Source of the DNA: Planctomycetota bacterium
GTDB taxonomy: Bacteria > Planctomycetota > Planctomycetia > Gemmatales > Gemmataceae
DNA: 58,161 nucleotides
Direction of reading: 5' to 3'
NCBI GenBank assembly: GCA_016195405.1
Contig: JACPZP010000118.1
Location: forward strand, 1-58,161
Shown here: one piece after another, positions 51,773 through 58,161 of the stretch
Layout of the letters: every line of letters starts with the position of its first letter
Numbering within the stretch: the first letter of the stretch is position 1
Program-made: the position numbers and the translations under genes
Notes under the pieces: generated by a model
Seen by the model: only the letters and a program-made list of their open reading frames with translations
What the model was told of the DNA's origin: nothing
Databases searched by the model: none

Positions 51773-54103
51773 TCATTTCTTGTATAAATGGGTATAAACA
51801 GGTATTAAGCGAAAGTTGCGACGTGGGACCACGATAGTCGGGTCGAGCCGAACCGTCCAATCATAATCGAGTTGCGCCTGCTCGCTCCGCCCGAGAGCGG
51901 CAAGGGCCAAAGCGCGATGATGGAAGCAGCTCGCCGCTTCGGGCGCCGCGCCGATGCAAATACTAAATGCCGTCGCCGCTTCCTCGTATCGGCGCAGGCG
52001 GTACGCGCAAAGGCCGTGGTAGAAATTGGGCCACAGAGCCTGCGGCTGAATCCGGACGGCCGCGCTGGCTTCTTCAGCCGCGCGCTGCAGATTTCCAGCC
52101 CGAAGAAGTGATCGGGCCAAGGCATAGTGTTTCCAGGCCGATTCCTCGGTGGAATCTTGCGGTTTGACCGGCGAGCCTGAATTCGGGGGTCCGCCGTGAA
52201 GCTCACGCTCTTCATCCAGCACGGCGCTCGGGCCGAACAACGCCTCCGCCTCGGCCAACACTTTGAGCGCTTTTTCGTGGGCTTTCCCTTTTTCTGTCGC
52301 AGACGTTAGACGCACTTGAAGATCGGCCCACAGAATCGCCAGGTCGAGCAGATCATCGTGGATTTTCGGATCGAGCGCACATTCCACCAATCCTTGTCGA
52401 TGTCGGCAGCTGAGACGCTCCACAATACGATCCCGTCTCTCCCACAAGGCGCGGCAACATGATTCGAGCCCGCGGAGGCGCTCCGGCGACACGTGCTCCA
52501 TGCCATAGAGAAACCGGAAACGCTCGGCGATCTCGTGCAAACTGTGGATGGCGAGACCTTGCTCCGCGAGGTGTAACCGAGAGTCGAATTCACCGGCGAG
52601 TTCGTGCTGCAAGAGAAGTCCTTGAGCCATGCGCCGGCCGCGCTCGAGCCTGCCGATCGCGCCGTGCCATTCACCTTTGACCATCAGCATTTGGCCGTCG
52701 CGCAACGCTGAGTGAGCCTGCTCAACGCGCTGATTGTAATGGTGCAGGGCACCGAGGCAGACCGCCCCCGCGGATACGAGCAGGGCCAGCATAATGCCTA
52801 CTCGTGCAAGCCCATGCGGCCGGCGGCGACGCCATTTTCGCCAGCGCTCGGCCAAGTTGCGGTTGCGGACGCCGCGCAACGGCAAATCGGCCAGATGACG
52901 CCGCAGGTCGGCAGCTAGCGCGGTCATGTGTGGATAGCGCTTGGCCGGATCATCCGCGAGGCACCGGGCGACAATGTCCGCGAGGCCGGCGCTCACCTGC
53001 GAATTGCAATGATGAAGCGAACGCGGCTTCATTCCGGCTAATCGCAGGCTACCGGCCAGGGCTTCGTGCAGTACGACTCCCAGCGAATAGATGTCGGAGC
53101 GAGCGTCTACAGGCCTCAGCACCTTCCGGCCGCGCGCCACATTCTGTAGAGCCGATTGTTGCTCGGGCGACATGTAGCCGCCTGTTCCGCCAAGCCAGTG
53201 CGTCTCGTTTCCGTCCGGCTCGATCGGCGCGCGCGCGAGATGGAAGTCGAGCAACATCGGCTGAGCGTCGGCGGCGAGGAGTATGTTGGAGGGCTTGATG
53301 TCGAGGTGAACCAAGCCGCGCTCGTGAGCATATTGCAATGCATCCGCAAGACAGGCGCCGATCCAGCACACCGCTTGGACGTACGACGATCCGGCGAATG
53401 CCTGTCGTGCTGGATCCGCGGCGGTCGTGCCGGACGGAGTCGGGGTCTTGAACGAATCGATGGCTTCGAGCAGATCATGTCCGGCACGCCGCGCGGGCGG
53501 TTTCGCATGCATCAGTTCAAGCAGTTGGGCCAGCGTCGCGCCGCCGAAATACGGCATGCACAGGGCGCGCAGACCGAGAGCCGGATGATCCTGGACGGAA
53601 TGAATCGGCAGGATGTGGGTGTGTTGCAGGCGCGCTAAGGACAGGTGCTCGTGGGCGTCCATAGGAATGAGCTTGAGGACGACGGGGCGATCCCCCAGGG
53701 AAAGCTGGTTCGCCAGGAAGACGCGGGCATGGGCTCCGCGTCCGAGTTCAAACAAGAGCACGAAGTCGCCGAGCGATTCGCCGGTTTCGGGGAAGCGCGG
53801 CTCCGTGCGCGGCGAGCCGAGGAGGCGGTGAAAGTCGCACAAGATTTCGAGATGCGCGCGCCACTGCGGAAAGCGGCGCAGGACCTCCTCCGTGGGCGTT
53901 TCGAGCCCGTGCTCTCGGCGCAAACAGAGTTCTTCGTAAATCAGTTCGGCGGCCGCTTCGGGAAACGCCCATAGCTGCGGATGTCGTTCCAGGAACTCCT
54001 CCGCGACGGGACGCTCGCCGTTCTGCCAGCGCTGGATCATTTCGTCGATCAGCCGGGCGGCCAATTCGTCAGCCGCTTCCGGGGTTAATGTTGGAGGCGT
54101 CAC
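51773..54103 (-). CDS. Membrane Ser/Thr protein kinase with C-terminal helical repeats
   Basis: A 776-residue Hanks-type kinase. After an N-terminal helical region (about 1-105) come the Gly loop LGRGAHARVFLA (about 120), Lys144 in VVLKLIP and the catalytic loop HLDIKPSN (His266, Asp268). The metal motif is DFH at 286-288 in place of DFG, and GGTGGYMSPEQ is the activation end. A basic stretch and a transmembrane helix follow (about 420-450), then TPR-like helices near the C-terminus (AAEEASAAVRIQPQALWPNF, GRSEQAQLDYDWTVRLDPT). The GTG at 54103 overlaps the sigma factor stop by 4 bases (GTGA). The kinase probably controls the coupled ECF sigma factor. Confidence 0.93.
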   Translation of the reverse strand: MTPPTLTPEAADELAARLIDEMIQRWQNGERPVAEEFLERHPQLWAFPEAAAELIYEELCLRREHGLETPTEEVLRRFPQWRAHLEILCDFHRLLGSPRTEPRFPETGESLGDFVLLFELGRGAHARVFLANQLSLGDRPVVLKLIPMDAHEHLSLARLQHTHILPIHSVQDHPALGLRALCMPYFGGATLAQLLELMHAKPPARRAGHDLLEAIDSFKTPTPSGTTAADPARQAFAGSSYVQAVCWIGACLADALQYAHERGLVHLDIKPSNILLAADAQPMLLDFHLARAPIEPDGNETHWLGGTGGYMSPEQQSALQNVARGRKVLRPVDARSDIYSLGVVLHEALAGSLRLAGMKPRSLHHCNSQVSAGLADIVARCLADDPAKRYPHMTALAADLRRHLADLPLRGVRNRNLAERWRKWRRRRPHGLARVGIMLALLVSAGAVCLGALHHYNQRVEQAHSALRDGQMLMVKGEWHGAIGRLERGRRMAQGLLLQHELAGEFDSRLHLAEQGLAIHSLHEIAERFRFLYGMEHVSPERLRGLESCCRALWERRDRIVERLSCRHRQGLVECALDPKIHDDLLDLAILWADLQVRLTSATEKGKAHEKALKVLAEAEALFGPSAVLDEERELHGGPPNSGSPVKPQDSTEESAWKHYALARSLLRAGNLQRAAEEASAAVRIQPQALWPNFYHGLCAYRLRRYEEAATAFSICIGAAPEAASCFHHRALALAALGRSEQAQLDYDWTVRLDPTIVVPRRNFRLIPVYTHLYKK

Positions 54104-54714
54104 GGCGAGGGCCTCCCCGCGATCTGCGCTGCCGGCGATGTTGGCTCCAACTCCGGCTTGGGTTCGAATGCCAACTTGCGGGCCAAAGTGCGCAGGATGC
54201 GGCGGACGCTGTCGGGATGCCGGCCGGCGCGTGCGCCGATCTCGGCAAGGGAATGTCCTTCCCGTTTGAGTTCCAGGATCGGCCGGTGTTCGGGGGCACA
54301 GCGGGCCAGGATTCGTTCCCAAAGTTCGGCCGCCTGCGCGACCTCGCTGGGGCGCGGTTGCGCGCACGGGACGCGCTGCTGCCGATCGCCTTGGCCCAAG
54401 GGCTCTTCGCGCCGGATAGCCGTCTGGTGCCGGCGGATGCCGTCGACCACGCGATTGCGGGCGGCGACAAAAAGGAAGCCGCGCAGGTGATCCGCATCGG
54501 TGAAGCGCCAGCCGGCTTCGCGAAAACCCCGAAGCAGATCGGCCCAAACCGACTGGAGGATATCCGTCGAATCGAACTTGGCGCGCAGAGGCGTGGGCAA
54601 TTGCCGCCGGACCGCCCGGCGCAGATAGGGCTCGTAGGCGAGGAAGACTTGTTCCGCGGCCGCCATGTCGCCGCTGCACAGTCGCAGAAGCAGATTATCC
54701 AAAGGCTTGTTCAT
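54100..54714 (-). CDS. ECF-type RNA polymerase sigma factor
   Basis: A 204-residue sigma-70 family factor. Region 2 includes AAEQVFLAYEPYLRRAVRRQ, AKFDSTDILQSVWADLLRGF and DADHLRGFLFVAARNRVVDG. Region 4 is LARCAPEHRPILELKREGHS with a helix-turn-helix in LAEIGARAGRHPDSVRRIL. It follows the planctomycete ECF type that is encoded with a cytoplasmic-kinase membrane protein. It should direct RNA polymerase to a small regulon. Upstream is a palindromic repeat and then the LEPR protein. Confidence 0.93.
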   Translation of the reverse strand: MNKPLDNLLLRLCSGDMAAAEQVFLAYEPYLRRAVRRQLPTPLRAKFDSTDILQSVWADLLRGFREAGWRFTDADHLRGFLFVAARNRVVDGIRRHQTAIRREEPLGQGDRQQRVPCAQPRPSEVAQAAELWERILARCAPEHRPILELKREGHSLAEIGARAGRHPDSVRRILRTLARKLAFEPKPELEPTSPAAQIAGRPSP

Positions 54715-54723
54715 GTTGTGTTT

Positions 54724-54789
54724 CGTAGGACGGATTTGCAATCCGTCCTTTGCCGGCTCCGAGCGGACGGATTGCAAATCCGTCCTACG
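54724..54789. repeat. Perfect 25-base inverted repeat, CGTAGGAC type
   Basis: Positions 54724-54748 and 54765-54789 are exact reverse complements that begin CGTAGGACGGATTTGCAATC and enclose a 16-base loop. It lies between the LEPR gene and the sigma gene on the same strand and shares its outer CGTAGGAC end with the repeat at 8107-8182. Confidence 0.9.
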
Positions 54790-54798
54790 TTGGTGGCT

Positions 54799-55692
54799 TT
54801 ACAATTCCGGCCTACGTGGGAACACGGGCACATCCGCGGGCCGCCTCAACTGCCGGCGCGCGATCTCACAAGCCGCCGCTGCCGCCGCCCCGGCTACGAT
54901 CCACGGGTAAAGATCAGTCCCGTCGCGATCATCCAGCGGCTGCCCCACCCGCTCGACTTGATGCAGAAAATCGCGCATGGCCAGCTCCAGCGCTCGCAGG
55001 CCCCCGGCACTCAGGGCCGAAAGCATTCCCGCCATCTGAAGCGGGGGCGCAATTCTGTCCTCAATCCCCACGCCGCCGGGGGCCGTCGGAGTTGGCGCCG
55101 TCACGGATGGGGGAGGCGAAGTCTGTATTGAGCCCGAATCAGGCAAGTTCGCGGTTCCCACGCCGTCTGGGCCAATCAGCGTCGGAATTCGAGCAGATGG
55201 CCCCTGCAGGTCGAACGCACCGACAAGTGCGCCGCCGAGGTTCGACAGACCGGAAATCGCTGGCAGCCTCGCGCGATCGGAAAGTGATCCCGGTGCGGAT
55301 CCCGTTGTCGCAGCGCTCGCCGCGTTGCCGGCGAGAGATCCCGCACGATCGGAGATGCCCGCAGCAGCGCCGGGACTGGCTGCTCTCGGACCGATGCCGC
55401 GCTGGTCGTTGCCACGCGGGTCGACGCCACGATTGTCGATGCCACGTTGATCGACGCCGGAGCGTGAAGAGTCGACGCCCTGCGACTGGATGGGGCCGCC
55501 GTCGCCGCCCCAGGACCCGCCTTGGGCCGATGGACCAGCGCGATCGCCCGAGTAATTGAAGGTCGCGCGCTCGGCTGATCGGGCGCTGAAGGCTGCGACA
55601 GCGGTGTTTTGCGGGGACGAAGGCGATGGGGAGAAGCCGATTCCGTTGAGCAGTTGCCGTGGTTCAAGCTCCTCCAGGCGGAGGTTGGACAT
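54799..55692 (-). CDS. LEPR-motif extracytoplasmic protein with short repeats
   Basis: A 297-residue protein starting MSNLRLEELEPRQLLNG, the planctomycete LEPR-XLL N-terminal motif found on large exported proteins. It lacks large adhesin or cadherin domains. Residues about 65-105 contain a degenerate repeat of four or five residues: SGVDQRGIDNRGVDPRGNDQ. The rest is Gly/Ala/Ser/Pro-rich up to a hydrophobic helix near the C-terminus (about 265-275, WIVAGAAAAAACEIA). It may be an exported scaffold or a remnant of a larger protein. It lies directly upstream of the sigma-kinase pair and could be its regulator or target. Confidence 0.8.
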   Translation of the reverse strand: MSNLRLEELEPRQLLNGIGFSPSPSSPQNTAVAAFSARSAERATFNYSGDRAGPSAQGGSWGGDGGPIQSQGVDSSRSGVDQRGIDNRGVDPRGNDQRGIGPRAASPGAAAGISDRAGSLAGNAASAATTGSAPGSLSDRARLPAISGLSNLGGALVGAFDLQGPSARIPTLIGPDGVGTANLPDSGSIQTSPPPSVTAPTPTAPGGVGIEDRIAPPLQMAGMLSALSAGGLRALELAMRDFLHQVERVGQPLDDRDGTDLYPWIVAGAAAAAACEIARRQLRRPADVPVFPRRPEL

Positions 55693-56146
55693 GCTTTTGG
55701 ATCCTCAGGAGCCGCGAGAAGCGGCGATATGGCGGACGTGGGGCTTGGCGGACAGTCACCACTCATTATAAAGGACACTTGCCGCGAGCAAGCCCGGATC
55801 GCGAAGAGTGTTCGGGTGAGCCGGGAGCGTGAGCACCGGAGTAAATAGTCGGTGAACTCGAGGTGCCGACGCGCCCAGAGGCTGTTGTCCCTCTACGAGG
55901 TTCAACGAAATTCCAGGAGCAAAGCGGGCGCGAATCTATGGGATTTGCGGTATGGTTTAGGCCAATCAAACACCTTGCGACTATCGAAATTCGTTGCCTC
56001 GCCACCCCCCCCCACACCCCTGGCGACGCAATTCAATGGATGGATTGCGCCCTAACCCACCAGGCGGCAAAGACTTACTGAATGAGGCGAACCGATTCGT
56101 CGGGGGGGATCGCCCGAGAGTTGTACGCGCTAAGAGACGTTGCCGG
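55693..56146. other. Intergenic region without a recognisable gene
   Basis: About 450 bases between the LEPR gene and the secreted protein at 56147. No frame with a credible start and protein-like composition is seen on either strand. A run of nine C residues lies at 56005-56013. Promoters for the LEPR gene (minus strand) should be here, but none is certain. Confidence 0.55.
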
Positions 56147-56500
56147 TCACTTATTGAGGCTGCTAGCGACGATATCGCCGACCTTGACGGGATTTTGTGT
56201 GAGTGATTTGCTGGCCACCATCTCGCCGATGCTGCCGCATGTGTTAACTTTCAAAATACGAAGCATGCCGACGTACGACGGCCTGGGCGCCAGCCGGTAT
56301 ACATCCAGCGTGTGCCCCGATTTCAATTCGCGATCACTGCCAACGTCGATTTCAATCCGATTGGGATCCTTGGGATCAATCTTCGTCACCTTTCCGCGCA
56401 AAAACGTCGCGGGCGGATCGGATCCGGCTGGTTCCTGGGCCGAAAGCGCTTGAATGAGCGCCACGCCAAACAGAGCGAGGGCTATACCAAGGCTGGACAT
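56147..56500 (-). CDS. Small secreted protein, unknown
   Basis: A 117-residue protein with a signal peptide (SSLGIALALFGVALIQALSA). The mature part is a small beta-barrel-like sequence with FLRGKVTKIDPKDPNRIEID, VGSDRELKSGHTLDVYRLAP and a C-terminal VKVGDIVASSLNK, resembling small secreted OB- or SH3-like proteins of planctomycetes. The function is unknown. The ATG at 56500 gives the signal peptide. Confidence 0.8.
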   Translation of the reverse strand: MSSLGIALALFGVALIQALSAQEPAGSDPPATFLRGKVTKIDPKDPNRIEIDVGSDRELKSGHTLDVYRLAPRPSYVGMLRILKVNTCGSIGEMVASKSLTQNPVKVGDIVASSLNK

Positions 56501-56520
56501 CGCAAGTTACTCCGTCAACC

Positions 56521-56554
56521 GTGATAAGCTATACTGCGTGATAAGCTATACTGC
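56521..56554. repeat. Exact tandem repeat of 17 bases
   Basis: GTGATAAGCTATACTGC occurs twice in direct succession at 56521-56537 and 56538-56554. It lies 21 bases upstream of the minus-strand gene starting at 56500, in its likely promoter, and might be a regulator-binding site. Confidence 0.8.
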
Positions 56555-56695
56555 AAGGTAATCCAGGTGAACGAAAAATGCCAGCGAACTCTTGAAGAAC
56601 GGCGAGCGTGAGCCTACTGCTCCCCTTTACAAAGCCTTGAGGCCGACGATGATCAAGGTAAAATGACGGAGAGAAGCGCTTAAAGGGAGATGATT

Positions 56696-56923
56696 ATGAC
56701 ACCCGAACAAGTGGAAGCAAAGGTCATCGAACTCATCCATCGCGAGCCGTTTGTGCCGTTTGTCGTTGAAATGACGAACGGCCAGTCCCTGGAAGTACTC
56801 CATCCGCGGCTTGCGATCAACGGAGGGGGCGCTGTTTTCTTTGGACCAGACGGCGGCTTGGTGGATTTCGAGTTCAAGACGGTTCGTTCCATCCGCCTTA
56901 TGAGCGCTGGAGCTGTCGCATGA
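56696..56923 (+). CDS. Small protein, first of a tandem paralogous pair
   Basis: A 75-residue protein with HREPFVPFVVEMTNGQSLEV, LHPRLAINGGGAVFFGPDGG and TVRSIRLM. The pattern of hydrophobic-Pro-Phe, T/S-N/G and PDGG recurs in the next gene. The fold looks like a small beta-barrel; no function is known. GGGAG lies about 7 bases before the ATG at 56696, preferred over the ATG at 56690. Its stop overlaps the next start by 4 bases. Confidence 0.8.
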   Translation: MTPEQVEAKVIELIHREPFVPFVVEMTNGQSLEVLHPRLAINGGGAVFFGPDGGLVDFEFKTVRSIRLMSAGAVA

Positions 56924-57150
56924 CGAGCGACCAGTTTGACGCCGCGTACCGGGCGTTCTGCCGGCGTCGCCCTGTTCGGCCGTTCTTGATCGAATTCACG
57001 AGCGGCAACCAACTTCTGATCGGCCACCCAGAAGCGGTTCGAAACGATGGGGAGCTTTATGCGATGCGTTGCCCCGATGGTGGGCACGTAGTGTTCGTGG
57101 CCGAAAGTGTATCCCGGTTGCTCGATGTGCCGACGGCTGCGGCCATTTAG
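56920..57150 (+). CDS. Small protein, second of a tandem paralogous pair
   Basis: A 76-residue protein. RRRPVRPFLIEFTSGNQLLI, GHPEAVRNDGELYAMRCPDG and FVAESVSRLLDV align with the preceding gene, though with low identity. The ATGA overlap with that gene means both are made together, so a hetero-oligomer is possible. No DNA-binding or catalytic motif is visible. Confidence 0.8.
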   Translation: MTSDQFDAAYRAFCRRRPVRPFLIEFTSGNQLLIGHPEAVRNDGELYAMRCPDGGHVVFVAESVSRLLDVPTAAAI

Positions 57151-57204
57151 TCCGGCCGAGGCGATTTTCCAATTCATCACCGACTCCACTTCCTGATCAA
57201 ACCA

Positions 57205-58017
57205 CTACTCCTTCTTCATTTTGGGAAGCGGCATTTCGATGCGCGGGCCGTCGTCGCCGTTGGGGCCGGCGCTGGAGAGAACGTAGCCGTTGTCTTGCGT
57301 GCGATAATCGAGCGCTTTGCCGGTGAAGAGGTCTTGGGGAATCTTGGGGAGGTACTTTGGCGTTAGCTCATCAAGCGTTTTCGGATAGCGGCCTTGCTCG
57401 CGCTGGTAGAGTGCAAGGGCGAATGCGACTTCCAAGTTGCGGCTTACCTGTTCCCGGCGATCGACAGACTTGTAAAGTACCTTAGCCGCAGGTATTAGCA
57501 GAAACGCAAGGCCATCGCCAAACTTCTCGCTCAATTCGGCTGCCTCGATTTTGCTTTCGCTCGCTTTGTTTTCAGCCGCCTTGCTCTTAGTCGCCAAAGC
57601 CTTGGACAGTTTACCGAAAGCGATCTCGGATTTTGGCACTTGAAGATCTTTTAGGAGCTGAGTGAATTGCTCTTTGCGTTTGGAATAGTCTTCAGTTCGC
57701 AGGACAGACTCGAGCCGGTCATACCAGCAATTGATCCTGCGCAGCGCGGGGTCCCAGTGTATCTTGCCTAAAGTCTGACGGGTTGTGTCATCCTTCACAT
57801 CTGCCAAATCGCTAATATCCAAGGGATTATTCGCAGGACTTTGGTCCTCAAAATACTTGGGACCATACCGGTCAAGCATCACGATCGCTTGGAGCACTAT
57901 GAATCGCTCGGTGAGATCAACCTGCTCGGCGAGTCCCTTAATTGCCGGCATATTTCGCAGTTCGCTCTGCCAGGCGCGTAGCTGCATTGCGTCAACATTC
58001 TTGTTGTCCAAGAGCAC
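57205..58017 (-). CDS. Pseudopilin-like C-terminal domain protein, unknown
   Basis: A 270-residue protein from a GTG at 58017 (AAGG 5 bases upstream). It has a helical N-terminal part (RAWQSELRNMPAIKGLAEQV, FIVLQAIVMLDRYGPKYF) and the C-terminal segment ALALYQREQGRYPKTLDELT, PKYLPKIPQDLFTGKALDYR and YVLSSAGPNGDDGP. That end resembles the globular C-terminal part of type II secretion pseudopilins used in planctomycete proteins. There is no signal or pilin leader, so it may be a soluble or partner protein. It follows the upstream gene by about 32 bases. Confidence 0.75.
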   Translation of the reverse strand: MLLDNKNVDAMQLRAWQSELRNMPAIKGLAEQVDLTERFIVLQAIVMLDRYGPKYFEDQSPANNPLDISDLADVKDDTTRQTLGKIHWDPALRRINCWYDRLESVLRTEDYSKRKEQFTQLLKDLQVPKSEIAFGKLSKALATKSKAAENKASESKIEAAELSEKFGDGLAFLLIPAAKVLYKSVDRREQVSRNLEVAFALALYQREQGRYPKTLDELTPKYLPKIPQDLFTGKALDYRTQDNGYVLSSAGPNGDDGPRIEMPLPKMKKE

Positions 58018-58049
58018 TAGACCTTGAATAAGCGAAGGTTCGGGCCTTT

Positions 58050-58161
58050 TTATTCGTTGGTTCTGGCTTTCCCCAGAGCGTAGGTTCCGCGCTCCGCTGC
58101 GTCTGCAGGGGGTGGCTTCGGTTTGGGTTGGTTGAATGGTGTCGGCTCCTTTCGGTTGCGC
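58050..58161 (-). CDS. 3' end of a gene running out of the window (proline-rich tail)
   Basis: The minus frame ending at the TAA at 58050-58052 reads KEPTPFNQPKPKPPPADAAE followed by RGTYALGKARTNE and is open to the window edge. About 36 residues are visible, rich in Pro and Lys. It lies just upstream of the pseudopilin-like gene, so the two are probably one operon. No family can be given from the tail alone. Confidence 0.55.
   Translation of the reverse strand, partial: RNRKEPTPFNQPKPKPPPADAAERGTYALGKARTNE

Noticed and set aside
55766..56017. Open frame of 83 residues on the minus strand in the 450-base gap
   Set aside because: No ribosome binding site, composition unlike a protein, and it contains the antisense of a C-run.

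Overview
The window reads as chromosomal DNA from a member of the Planctomycetota. The evidence is three DUF1501 proteins with twin-arginine-type leaders, a cytochrome-like PSCyt/DUF1549/DUF1553 protein, a DUF1559 protein, an N-terminal LEPR-type motif (RLEELEPRQLL), an ECF sigma factor translationally coupled to a membrane Ser/Thr kinase, DUF3500, DUF1080 and DUF1259 proteins, and GC-rich DNA with long antisense open frames. A Gemmata-like or Pirellula-like lineage is plausible, but I cannot fix the genus.

Layout. 1-2.1 kb: the end of an IS3-type element abuts the 3' remnant of a carbonic-anhydrase-like gene, followed by a beta-propeller protein and a DUF433 protein. 2.1-8.1 kb: a four-ACT aspartokinase, a zinc-ribbon protein, a secreted NPY-rich protein, a histone-deacetylase-fold hydrolase, a decayed ADP-ribosylglycohydrolase and a PII protein. 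8.2-14 kb: a large PSCyt/DUF1549/DUF1553 protein, a DUF1501 partner and a YheT-like hydrolase. 14-20.6 kb: a minus-strand run of aroC, rnc, a small Cys protein, mobA, an MFS transporter, a Ca2+/H+ antiporter and a class V aminotransferase. 20.6-26.3 kb: threonine aldolase, a DUF1559 protein, an alpha/beta hydrolase and a prolyl oligopeptidase.

26.4-34.2 kb: a plus-strand series of a ChrB-like protein, an OmpR-type regulator, a sensor kinase, a DUF1080-like protein, a DUF1259 protein and a complete iron-type ABC transporter. The regulator and kinase overlap, and the three ABC genes overlap each other, so this looks like a metal-response and metal-uptake block. 34.3-38.3 kb: a small Cys protein, a thioesterase, a heavily damaged RNA-repair polynucleotide kinase-phosphatase (Pnkp) gene and a DUF1501 gene that runs into it. 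38.4-42.9 kb: one 1505-residue membrane-anchored protein with an internal DUF4329/JAMM-like domain. 43-51.7 kb: another DUF1501 protein, a secreted zinc protease, a transposase remnant, DNA polymerase IV, an adhesin-like GIN-domain protein, a DUF3500 protein, a VapBC-like pair and an unknown protein. 51.8-58.2 kb: the kinase/sigma pair with an upstream LEPR protein, two tandem small paralogues and a pseudopilin-like protein.

Palindromic extragenic repeats of at least four types are scattered through the window, and some now form the ends of coding sequences. Together with a RAYT-like transposase remnant, an IS end and at least four damaged genes, they show a chromosome being actively remodelled.
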